Shown here: positions 17,263-24,077 of the stretch, in pieces
How positions within the stretch are numbered: the first letter of the stretch is position 1
How the letters are laid out: every line of letters begins with the position of its first letter
NCBI GenBank assembly: GCA_027292925.1
Contig: JAPUGI010000236.1
Location: forward strand, 1-34,949
Source: Gammaproteobacteria bacterium
GTDB lineage: Bacteria > Pseudomonadota > Gammaproteobacteria > Pseudomonadales > Azotimanducaceae
DNA: 34,949 bases
Direction of reading: 5' to 3'
Notes under the pieces: model-generated
What the model saw: the letters and a program-made list of their open reading frames with translations, nothing else
Databases searched by the model: none
Told to the model about the DNA's origin: nothing
Made by a program: the position numbers and the translations under genes

Positions 17263-17968
17263 AATTCTCATTATCGAGGACAACCCGGATCTTGCAGAGG
17301 GCCTGCGTGTAAATCTGGAACTGGAGAACCACGTTGTTGAGGTGTGTACCGATGGCGGGCAGGCACTGATCAATATTGCGAAGCTACAACCGGACTTGAT
17401 TATTCTCGATGTCTTGTTGCCTAACCAGGATGGCTTCGGAATATTACAGAAAATGAGACAAAATTCGCTGAATATTCCGGTACTCATGCTAACTGCCAGG
17501 GGTGAAGAAACAGACAAGGTCAGGGCTTTGCGACTTGGTGCAGATGACTATGTCACCAAACCCTTTGGGCTTCTCGAATTGATCGCCCGGGTTGAGGCTT
17601 TACTGCGCCGTAGTGGTTCCGTTTGCGCGCCAGTTACAGGAAGAAAAACGATTTTTGGAACTGTGGAGTTTGACCCGGCAACCCGGCGAGTGTGGCGCGA
17701 AGGTGAACTGGTTAGTCTTACTCCCAAGGAAACCAACCTGCTACTTGTGCTGGTAGAAAAACCTAACCATGTCTGGAGCCGCCAGGAGCTTTTGCAAAAA
17801 GTCTGGGGACATGCGGCCGAAGTAGCGAGCCGTACTGTTGATACCCATATCGCAGAACTTCGCAGAAAACTTGAAATCGACCCCGCCATGCCGCAATTTA
17901 TTCAAACCGCCAGAAGTGCAGGCTACTGGCTAAACACTGATCCCCGGTCATCCCGGAACTCACCGTAG
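17255..17968 (+). CDS. OmpR/PhoB-family response regulator
   Basis: This 237-aa two-component regulator has a receiver domain with acidic pocket E8/D9, phospho-acceptor Asp52 in LIILDVLLP, the conserved Thr in MLTARG and Lys in YVTKPF. A winged-helix Trans_reg_C domain follows (LTPKETNLLLVLVEKPNHVWSRQELLQKVWG ... RTVDTHIAELRRKLE). The start overlaps the kinase stop by 8 nt (translational coupling). The gene order kinase-then-regulator is the reverse of the common one. The last ~9 codons and the TAG stop run into the dispersed repeat at 17945-17999. Confidence 0.96.
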   Translation: MARILIIEDNPDLAEGLRVNLELENHVVEVCTDGGQALINIAKLQPDLIILDVLLPNQDGFGILQKMRQNSLNIPVLMLTARGEETDKVRALRLGADDYVTKPFGLLELIARVEALLRRSGSVCAPVTGRKTIFGTVEFDPATRRVWREGELVSLTPKETNLLLVLVEKPNHVWSRQELLQKVWGHAAEVASRTVDTHIAELRRKLEIDPAMPQFIQTARSAGYWLNTDPRSSRNSP

Positions 17969-17999
17969 TCATCCTGACTGTAGTGAAGAATCTCGCTCT
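17945..17999. repeat. Dispersed repeat, copy A (degenerate)
   Basis: This carries TAGTCATCCTGACTGTAG followed by TGAAGAATCTCGCTC, a diverged copy of the GTCATCCTGAGCG...GAAGGATCTC unit seen at 22645-22731 and 23979-24016. A GGTCATCCCGGA half-unit precedes it. The TAG of the unit is the stop codon of the response regulator. Confidence 0.6.
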
Positions 18000-18032
18000 C
18001 GACGTACACTCCATTCGCTCGTAACAAGGAAC

Positions 18033-19595
18033 CTACCGCCGCACCGTCGAGAGATACTGTTCAGCCTCCTGCCTGTCCAGCACATCATGCCCTTTTCTTA
18101 TCTCCGCGAGCTTGCGATACAGTTTTGCTGCTGCATTTCTATCGCCCAGTTTTGCGTAGGTTCGCGCCAGCCCTAAGAGCGATCTCGGGCGGTTAGGTGT
18201 TCTTGTCAAAGATGCCTGGAACATGGCAACTGATTCTTCGTACTGACCAACCTGTGACAGCACTTCCGCGTAAAGTTCATGTACTGGCTTCTGCGGAATT
18301 GCCGTGCCGCGAGGTGGAGGTAATTTCCTGGTGAGCGCAACACCCTCGGCAAGTAATTCAAGTGCCTCAGCTTCGTGCCCCCTGGCAAGTTTTACCAGTG
18401 CTGCGATTTCCTTATACATGATCTCAGTGGGTATCGGACCTTGTGTATAAGCCTTTTTTTCTTTCTTCGCCTCATCCTTCGCTTTTTTATCCAGCAACTT
18501 TTCGATTTTCATTGCCGACTCCAAATCTCCAAGGGCAATAGCACTCATGCCTGCTGCCAACAAGCTCGTTACATGCGTCTCTTCAGAGACTTCCATTAAT
18601 TGCCAATCCTCAGTTTCGATAATGAGACGAGCCCTGGCTCTTGCAAGGTTGGATGCTTGTCCGCCGCTTGCCTCATCTATTTCCTCTAACCTTGTGATCC
18701 ATAATCTTGCTTTATCATAATCACCTAACTGCAGATCTCCGTATTGTCCCCAGTCCAGGGAGTGCACCATGTCGCCAACCCTGTCTCCTGGTTCCCATAA
18801 AGCTTTGGCCGCATCAAAAGCAGACTGGTTAGATCGTGATACTTCCTCCCACATGCCATGCTGAATAAATATGTGCGACGGCATGTGTCGGGCGTGTGAC
18901 ACGACGGGTGCAATTTTTGCAAACTTTTGCGCTGCGTCCAGTGCAAGAGGAGCGTGCAGTGGGTCATCAAAGGAATGGATAACGTAGTGAGCCGCACCTG
19001 GGTGGTTGCTGTTTTTCCGGTACAGGCGTGTGGCGATCGAACCTGCAAGGACGTTCATCTGCATGCGTGCATCGCCACTGGCGCCCGCGGCACTGAGTAG
19101 CGACAGAGTGTAGAATGCAGCGATTTCATCGTCACCCGGAAACTGCTCATATAATTGCTGCATTGAATCTTTGTAGGCGATACGACGTTGGGCAGTATTC
19201 CCCTGCCCATTAAATAGTGCTTCGACCGCACTTATAAATCCCTTCTCTCGTTTTGTTTGAGATTTGGCCAGACGCTCATCGAAGGTGGAACCCAGCCGCT
19301 CAAGAACCTTTATCGGTGATTGTCTGTTTCGTTCGGTGATCAGAGGATGGTTGTAACATAAGGATTCACCCCAATATGCCAGCGCAAAATCAGGATCAGC
19401 TTCCTGCGCCTTCTTAAATTCGCTGATAGCTTGTTTCCAACCAAAACTGTGCAGCAGGCCAACGCCGCGCAGGAAGTATGGTTGCGCTTCTTTGGCGCCA
19501 GAGTTTTTGAAACTTAAAGATCCGACATCCCGCATTTCAGCAGCAAATAGCAGACTGGAATAGCCAAGCAAGAATAGGAATAAGACGGTTTTCAC
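18033..19595 (-). CDS. Exported TPR-repeat protein
   Basis: This 520-aa protein has a signal peptide (MKTVLFLFLLGYSSLLFA, cleavage after about residue 18) and tetratricopeptide-type helical pairs at both ends (WKQAISEFKKAQEADPDFALAYW; EESVAMFQASLTRTPNRPRSLLGLARTYAKLGDRNAAAKLYRKL). The central block HPGAAHYVIHSFDDPLHAPLALDAA and SHARHMPSHIFIQHGMW is strongly patterned and His-rich, as in a widespread family of uncharacterised TPR proteins. The biochemical role is unknown. The start is GTG, supported by CGGAGG 5 nt upstream. It is convergent with the two-component operon. Confidence 0.88.
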   Translation of the reverse strand: MKTVLFLFLLGYSSLLFAAEMRDVGSLSFKNSGAKEAQPYFLRGVGLLHSFGWKQAISEFKKAQEADPDFALAYWGESLCYNHPLITERNRQSPIKVLERLGSTFDERLAKSQTKREKGFISAVEALFNGQGNTAQRRIAYKDSMQQLYEQFPGDDEIAAFYTLSLLSAAGASGDARMQMNVLAGSIATRLYRKNSNHPGAAHYVIHSFDDPLHAPLALDAAQKFAKIAPVVSHARHMPSHIFIQHGMWEEVSRSNQSAFDAAKALWEPGDRVGDMVHSLDWGQYGDLQLGDYDKARLWITRLEEIDEASGGQASNLARARARLIIETEDWQLMEVSEETHVTSLLAAGMSAIALGDLESAMKIEKLLDKKAKDEAKKEKKAYTQGPIPTEIMYKEIAALVKLARGHEAEALELLAEGVALTRKLPPPRGTAIPQKPVHELYAEVLSQVGQYEESVAMFQASLTRTPNRPRSLLGLARTYAKLGDRNAAAKLYRKLAEIRKGHDVLDRQEAEQYLSTVRR

Positions 19596-19687
19596 GATTG
19601 CCTCCGATTATTTTTAATGGCAGGTTCTGACGACGAGAATTGATTAGTGTTCACTGCTGGTTTCTTAACCTAGGGTACACTCTGCGT

Positions 19688-20614
19688 TTACTCGGTGGCA
19701 AACCCTTGTTCTATCCACGCATCAATGCCACCTATCATGGGGTAAACCTTGGGAATCCCGTATCGTTTGAGCTTAATTGCCACACGGGCACTGGATGCTT
19801 CATCGGGTCAGTTGCAATAAACGATAATATCGCTGTCCTTGGGGATGCGCGGCAGGTGGCGTTCGATTGCTTCCATGGGCACACGCACTGCGGTCGGTAC
19901 CATGTGTGGCTGAGCATCAAAGTCATATTTATGACGCAGATCAATCACGTGCACGTCTTTAGACGAATTCAGAAGCTCATTGACGGCCGAAGGTTCGAGC
20001 CGACGCATGCGCAGGGAACGTAAAAACAGGCGCCGCTGCGTGAATTTTCCGCCGATATACAGCACTAGCGCACCAAAAAGAATGTAGCCCGCCATGACAC
20101 CGAGTTCAGCAAATCTTCCAGCCATGTACTCCAATTGAGTATGGAACCAAAACCCTGTGCCAACGAATACCAAAGCCCAGATCAACGCACCGAGGGTATC
20201 CAGAAACAGAAACAAGCCGACATTCATGTTTGTCATTCCCGCCATGGGAGGCGCGAGGGTTTGCATACCCGGAACAAACTTGGCGATCAACAATGAAAAC
20301 CTGCCTACCCTGTCAAAGGTATGTTCGGTATTGCGAACACAATAGTCTGGTTCTAGTGAAATGCTGCACAATAGGTTGAGTACTTTGCCACCACGAGCCC
20401 GACCCAGCCAGTACCAGAAAAAGTCAATGGGCACAGCAGCGATAATGATGATCAAAATGATCAGGACTAAGGACAGCTCGCCGGTACCTGCGAGTGTCCC
20501 TGCGGCCAACAAGAGGGGTACAGCCGGGAGTGGTAAACCAGCCTGATCAAGCGCTACCCAGACGAAGATAACCAGATACCCGTATTCAATCAGAAATTGC
20601 ATTAATTCCGCCAT
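19688..20614 (-). CDS. DedA-family membrane protein fused to rhodanese; in-frame TGA, candidate selenoprotein
   Basis: The ORF track stops this gene at 19808, but the frame continues after the TGA (19808-19810) for 39 codons (PDEASSARVAIKLKRYG ... IGGIDAWIEQGFATE) to TAA at 19688-19690. That completes a rhodanese domain and gives 308 aa. Residues 1-200 form a DedA/VTT membrane domain with several hydrophobic helices and the GRFSLLIAKFVPGMQTLAPPMAGM re-entrant motif. A rhodanese domain (VHVIDLRHKYDFD ... IIVYCN-x-PDEASSA) follows in the cytoplasm. Relatives carry YCxCP, so the TGA (position 269) replaces the second Cys. A hairpin compatible with a SECIS element follows. Alternatives are a TGC-to-TGA nonsense mutation or a sequence error. 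The fusion is confident; selenocysteine is a hypothesis. Confidence 0.85.
19769..19810 (-). promoter_or_regulatory. Candidate bacterial SECIS element with its UGA codon
   Basis: Read on the minus strand, UGA is followed 18 nt later by UGCC-CGUGU-GGCA, a 4-bp upper stem with a 5-nt loop containing GU. A lower helix can form between GAAGC and GCUC with one bulge. The distance from UGA to the apical loop is 21 nt, and a G lies in the first two loop bases, matching the general description of bacterial SECIS elements. The short stem means chance occurrence is possible. Confidence 0.4.
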
Positions 20615-20752
20615 TCGTGCAGTTTGCAGAAAATTCAGGAATTCACAACTATCCTGTTAATCACTCCTGACAACAGGCTGGCAGGAGCGTTGCGCTACAA
20701 TGTGAATTAAGGTATCGGTTTTTACCAAAACGAACAATCGGAGCAATGCCGC

Positions 20753-21373
20753 ATGAGTAGATCATCGGCTGTAGTAGGTGTATCAGAACATAATGGCTGG
20801 GCGATCTTCGTCTGTGTTTCAGCCCGTGCGGGCAGACCCGTTGTCATCGATCGACGCCGTGTGCAGTTACTTGACTCTGGATTGCCCCGGCAACCCTATC
20901 ACCACGAGGCGACTGAACTCGAGCTTGACAAGGCGGAAGCACTGATTACACGTGTGGAAGAATCAGCTGCGGCAAATGCACTTAGCAGGTTGACCGAACT
21001 ACAGCAGGACATCGAGTCTGATCATGAACTCGTCGCCATTTCCATTCGTGAGGACCCGGTTCGTCCTCTTCCAAAAACAGTAGCAGAAATTTTAAGCCAT
21101 CATCCATCGATGCACGCCGCTGAAGGCATTCTTTACCGCCGGGCGCTCAGAGACGCCGGGCATACGATTGGTATTGAAGTCGATTCCTATCCGCGCAAAA
21201 ACGGGATGGCACATTTTGTCGGTAAGCTGGAGACAGTAGAGGAAAGCCTGGACGATCTGCTAAAAAAGATTGGCAAATCTCTAGGTCCACCCTGGCAGAA
21301 GGACCACAAGGTCGCTACATCTGCAGCAATGGCGGTTCTGTGTGGCCATTGCAAACTGAATCTCGCAATCTAA
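20753..21373 (+). CDS. Conserved hypothetical protein (RNase-H-like in appearance)
   Basis: This 206-aa soluble protein has the N-terminal pattern VVGVSEHNGWAIFVCV, RRRVQLLDSGLPRQPYHH and a long helix (KAEALITRVEESAAANALSRLTELQQDI). A conserved-looking segment follows (PLPKTVAEILSHHPSMHAAEGILYRRALRDA). The opening resembles the start of actin/RNase-H-like folds, and proteins of this layout occur in diverse bacteria, but I know of no assigned function. CGGAG lies 9 nt before the ATG. It is divergent from the DedA-rhodanese gene and followed by an ABC-exporter remnant. Confidence 0.75.
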   Translation: MSRSSAVVGVSEHNGWAIFVCVSARAGRPVVIDRRRVQLLDSGLPRQPYHHEATELELDKAEALITRVEESAAANALSRLTELQQDIESDHELVAISIREDPVRPLPKTVAEILSHHPSMHAAEGILYRRALRDAGHTIGIEVDSYPRKNGMAHFVGKLETVEESLDDLLKKIGKSLGPPWQKDHKVATSAAMAVLCGHCKLNLAI

Positions 21374-21383
21374 GGCTGACAAT

Positions 21384-21575
21384 CCGGATAACGAACTACG
21401 TGGCAGCATTACAATCCTGGTCTCTCATCGCTTCAGTACCGTTCGCATGGCCAGCCAGATCATTGTCCTGGATGGTGCAAAGGTGACCGAGACTGGCACG
21501 CACGCCTCGCTGATGGAAAAGGGTGGGCAATACGCTGAATTGTATGGCATCCAGGCTTCGGCTTATCAGCCTTGA
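21384..21575 (+). pseudogene. Remnant of an ABC exporter (C-terminal end of the ATPase domain)
   Basis: Reading the frame that ends at TGA 21573-21575 gives ITILVSHRFSTVRMASQIIVLDG, then KVTETGTHASLMEKGGQYAELY. This is the H-loop and C-terminus of an MsbA-type ABC exporter. No Walker A, signature motif or membrane domain lies upstream. The preceding gene occupies another frame and ends at 21373. Only about 60 codons survive, so this is a truncated relic, probably left by a deletion that joined the hypothetical gene to the exporter's tail. The ORF track shows only an antisense shadow here. Confidence 0.85.
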
Positions 21576-21679
21576 TAAATAGCAGCGTCCCTGTAAGCCA
21601 GGCAGCTTCAAGCTTTTACCTGCCATTCCGAGACCGAAGAATCTTTGACTCTCAGATAATCCCAAGTTAGTTTGAAAGC

Positions 21680-22645
21680 ATGGACACGAAATTCTACTGG
21701 TTTATTTACCAGGCAAAATACTCAGCGCTAATACTGTTTGCGGGTAGCTTGGCTGTCATGACGTTATGGTTTACAGCTAACGGCGTTTTTAGTGTGGAAA
21801 CCATGCCCGGATCCTGGTCTCGATTGGAGCTTATTGGTCAGGCGCTCATGCTGATTCTCATGCCTTCCTATTTCGCAATGGGGATTGTGTTTGCTCAGAG
21901 GCGTTCGCTTGCCCTGGCGTGGCTGATTCGGTCGCAAACTGCTTTTGACTTCACCCACCATGTCGAATCGGTTCCTGGACGCAATCTGCTCACCGGTTTC
22001 GTATGTGGTTTTGCTTTTTCTTTTTTTAACGTGCCAGGCCTGGGGATCATCGTCAGCAGCAATAGCAGCGTGATGTATGCCATCGCTTTAGCGCAGATCT
22101 TGCTGTGGAGTCTTGTCGGTTTGCTTCTTGCCGCGAGATTTCATGTAGCACGAGCATTCTACAACGCAGGAAAACGAGTGAAACTGGATATATTTGAAAT
22201 CTCCAATCTGAAGCCGTTTGGGCAAGCGGGGCTAACCGATGCGTTACTGATCGTCGTTGCTCTGGCTATCACCACCCTGCAATCATTTGATGCACTATTT
22301 CGCGTGGATAATTACACAAATGCTTTGCTGGTTGCACTTCCGGCAATTGCCGTGTTGATGGTGACCCCCATGTACTCGCTGCACCGGCGAATGGTTGAGC
22401 GTAAGAACGAAGAGTTGCAACAGATCAACGAGCGTGTTCGCGCCGCACCGAAAGATTTCAGCGTCGAAAATGTGAATCAACTGGAGGCGCTGTTGCAAAG
22501 ACGCGAGCGAGTCAAGGCATTGTCCAGTTGGCCAATCGATATGTCTGTTATTTCAAGATTGCTGTTGTACGCTATCCTTCTGCCACTAGCCTGGCTTGGC
22601 ACTGCCCTGGTGGAAATGGCGCTGGATCGATTGCTCGCTCCCTAG
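21680..22645 (+). CDS. Multi-pass inner-membrane protein of unknown function
   Basis: This 321-aa protein has about six hydrophobic helices. Four lie in the N-terminal half (SALILFAGSLAVMTLWF; LIGQALMLILMPSYFAMGIVF; GFVCGFAFSFFNVPGLGIIV; IALAQILLWSLVGLLLAA). One pair lies at about 190-235, followed by a charged, probably cytoplasmic coiled segment (RRMVERKNEELQQINERV) and a last helix at the C-terminus. No family motif is recognised. Such a layout could be a sensor input module or a transporter subunit, but nothing proves either. The TAG stop lies inside the first unit of the dispersed repeat. Confidence 0.75.
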   Translation: MDTKFYWFIYQAKYSALILFAGSLAVMTLWFTANGVFSVETMPGSWSRLELIGQALMLILMPSYFAMGIVFAQRRSLALAWLIRSQTAFDFTHHVESVPGRNLLTGFVCGFAFSFFNVPGLGIIVSSNSSVMYAIALAQILLWSLVGLLLAARFHVARAFYNAGKRVKLDIFEISNLKPFGQAGLTDALLIVVALAITTLQSFDALFRVDNYTNALLVALPAIAVLMVTPMYSLHRRMVERKNEELQQINERVRAAPKDFSVENVNQLEALLQRRERVKALSSWPIDMSVISRLLLYAILLPLAWLGTALVEMALDRLLAP

Positions 22646-22731
22646 TCATCCCGAGCGGGTCCCCAGTCATCCTGAGCGCAGTCGAAGGATCTCGTTATCC
22701 AACCTCAACAATCCTCCTGAGCGCAGCTCGC
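22643..22731. repeat. Dispersed repeat, copy B (three tandem partial units)
   Basis: Three partial units lie in the gap between convergent genes: TAGTCATCCCGAGCG (22643), the fullest GTCATCCTGAGCGCAGTCGA / AGGATCTC (22666-22693) and ATCCTCCTGAGCGCAG (22711). ATCCT and AGGAT within the full unit are complementary, so the transcript can fold into a hairpin. The first unit supplies the stop codon of the membrane-protein gene. Confidence 0.75.
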
Positions 22732-23912
22732 TAACCAACCTCCGCCGCAATCCGCTGCAACATATCCAGACAATCATGATCTTCCATGGCAACCTGCATG
22801 TAAGGCAGACCTTGACCCCACAGCGCCTTCATACGTTCTCCCTCCGGTTGATCAAAAATCGGAATGGTAGCGGCACCGAGCGTGATTAAAGCCATCCACC
22901 ACATTACGAAACTCATCTTGTAGTCTTCGATCAGCATCTCGTAAGTGTAAGCTGCAGCTTTCGGTTGTAACTGCACAAGCCGGTCGTGGTATTGCTTCAG
23001 GAAGTCCTTGTCCTTGCGGCGTAGTTCAGGCGGCAATGAATGTTGCCAGGCCTGGGTAAATTCCGGGCCGGGTGGTCCCGCACCGACTAGTTGCCAGTCA
23101 ATGTAGGTGATGTCAGATTCATCAACAGACTTACCGAGTTCCGGTGCTGTCCTGAATATGTTGTCCGCGCGCAGATCCCCATGAAGTAACGTGTGTGGGC
23201 GAGAAGACATCACGTCAGTCATGTAATCCAGAATTGCAATACATTTTGGTCCAGCGACAAGGTTCGACAATTCTTTTGACGATGAAGCGCCGGGTGCATC
23301 AAAAGGACTTGCGCCAAACATTTTCTCCCAGAGGCTGACATACGTATCCAGGCTGTCGGAACATTGCCTGCAGGCATCATCCAGGGGAAACACGTAGCCC
23401 CCACCTGGGTGGGCAATCCAATCCAGTTGCAGGGTGGGCGATTCCCAGAATTTTGCATGCATGTTAACCGCTTCGAGATTAATCTTGCGCGTGAATGCCT
23501 CGTCAGGCGCGTCCAGCACCTGGTCAAACACCCTTGACTGTGCCGTTAGATCTTCCATCAAAATCACGAAAAATTCGGCATCGACACTGCCATCTTCCTC
23601 AATGGCATAGATGATCGGTGTGCGCATTGGAACTTCGTCCGCGAGATCAGTAAAAAATCTCAGTTCTTTGATGTAAGCATTATTGCTGAGAGCAACTGCA
23701 CGCCGCTAATCGATGACGTTTGCGAGCTTAATAACAGCGGAGGAGGGTGCATCTGCCTCGGCAGAGTACTGAATATTGTGAATTTTAAAGGCGTCAGATA
23801 AAACGCCGCCTTCCAGAAAAGAGATTTCATATCCCGTCACTTCAGCACCGAAAGATTCTGACAACCATTCGTTGCTCAATTCATCAATGTTCCGCGGGAA
23901 TGCTAACGCCAT
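22731..23912 (-). pseudogene. Phosphotransferase (APH/CHK-like kinase) interrupted by in-frame TAG
   Basis: Two ORF-track entries (23706-23912 and 22731-23627) are one gene in the same frame, joined across TAG 23706-23708 (ANVID-stop-RRAVALSNNAYIKELRFF). The combined ~393 codons form an aminoglycoside-phosphotransferase/ecdysteroid-kinase-like fold: catalytic HGDLRADN at TLLHGDLRADNIF and metal-binding IDWQ in ITYIDWQLVGAGPPG. The start is well supported (AAGGAG, 6 nt). No ATG with a good ribosome-binding site restarts translation after the TAG, and the small first fragment lacks the active site, so function is probably lost unless the TAG is read through or is a sequence error (CAG to TAG is one change). 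The family phosphorylates small molecules; the substrate is unknown. Confidence 0.85.
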
Positions 23913-23978
23913 ACTGGGCTCCTTCTCGTTATCGCCGATACCCTAAAAACCACTGTTGCAACACTAGCATATTCCTGG

Positions 23979-24016
23979 GGTCATCCTGAGCGAGCGTAGC
24001 GAGTCGAAGGATCTCA
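23979..24016. repeat. Dispersed repeat, copy C
   Basis: GGTCATCCTGAGCGAGCGTA, then GCGAGTCGAAGGATCTCA, sits between the divergent phosphotransferase and DUF885 genes. It is the cleanest long copy in the window and includes the internal CGAGCGTAGCGAG variant common in such repeats. Complementary ATCCT/AGGAT ends are conserved. Confidence 0.8.
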
Positions 24017-24077
24017 CTCCCCCCACCCGATGTCCGTTTTGGTGTAACCTCGCTTTTCCCGGTAAAAAAGTCCTACC

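Noticed and set aside
19640-20023. 127-aa plus-strand ORF over the rhodanese region
   Set aside because: It is antisense to the rhodanese-coding frame, which has a clear domain match. The ORF itself has no ribosome-binding site or family resemblance.
21396-21665. 89-aa minus-strand ORF
   Set aside because: Shadow of the ABC-exporter remnant, which has an unmistakable H-loop and C-terminus on the plus strand.
23706-23708. TAG in the phosphotransferase as a pyrrolysine or other recoded codon
   Set aside because: Pyrrolysine use is confined to a few methylamine-related proteins and nothing here supports it. A CAG-to-TAG change or sequence error is simpler.
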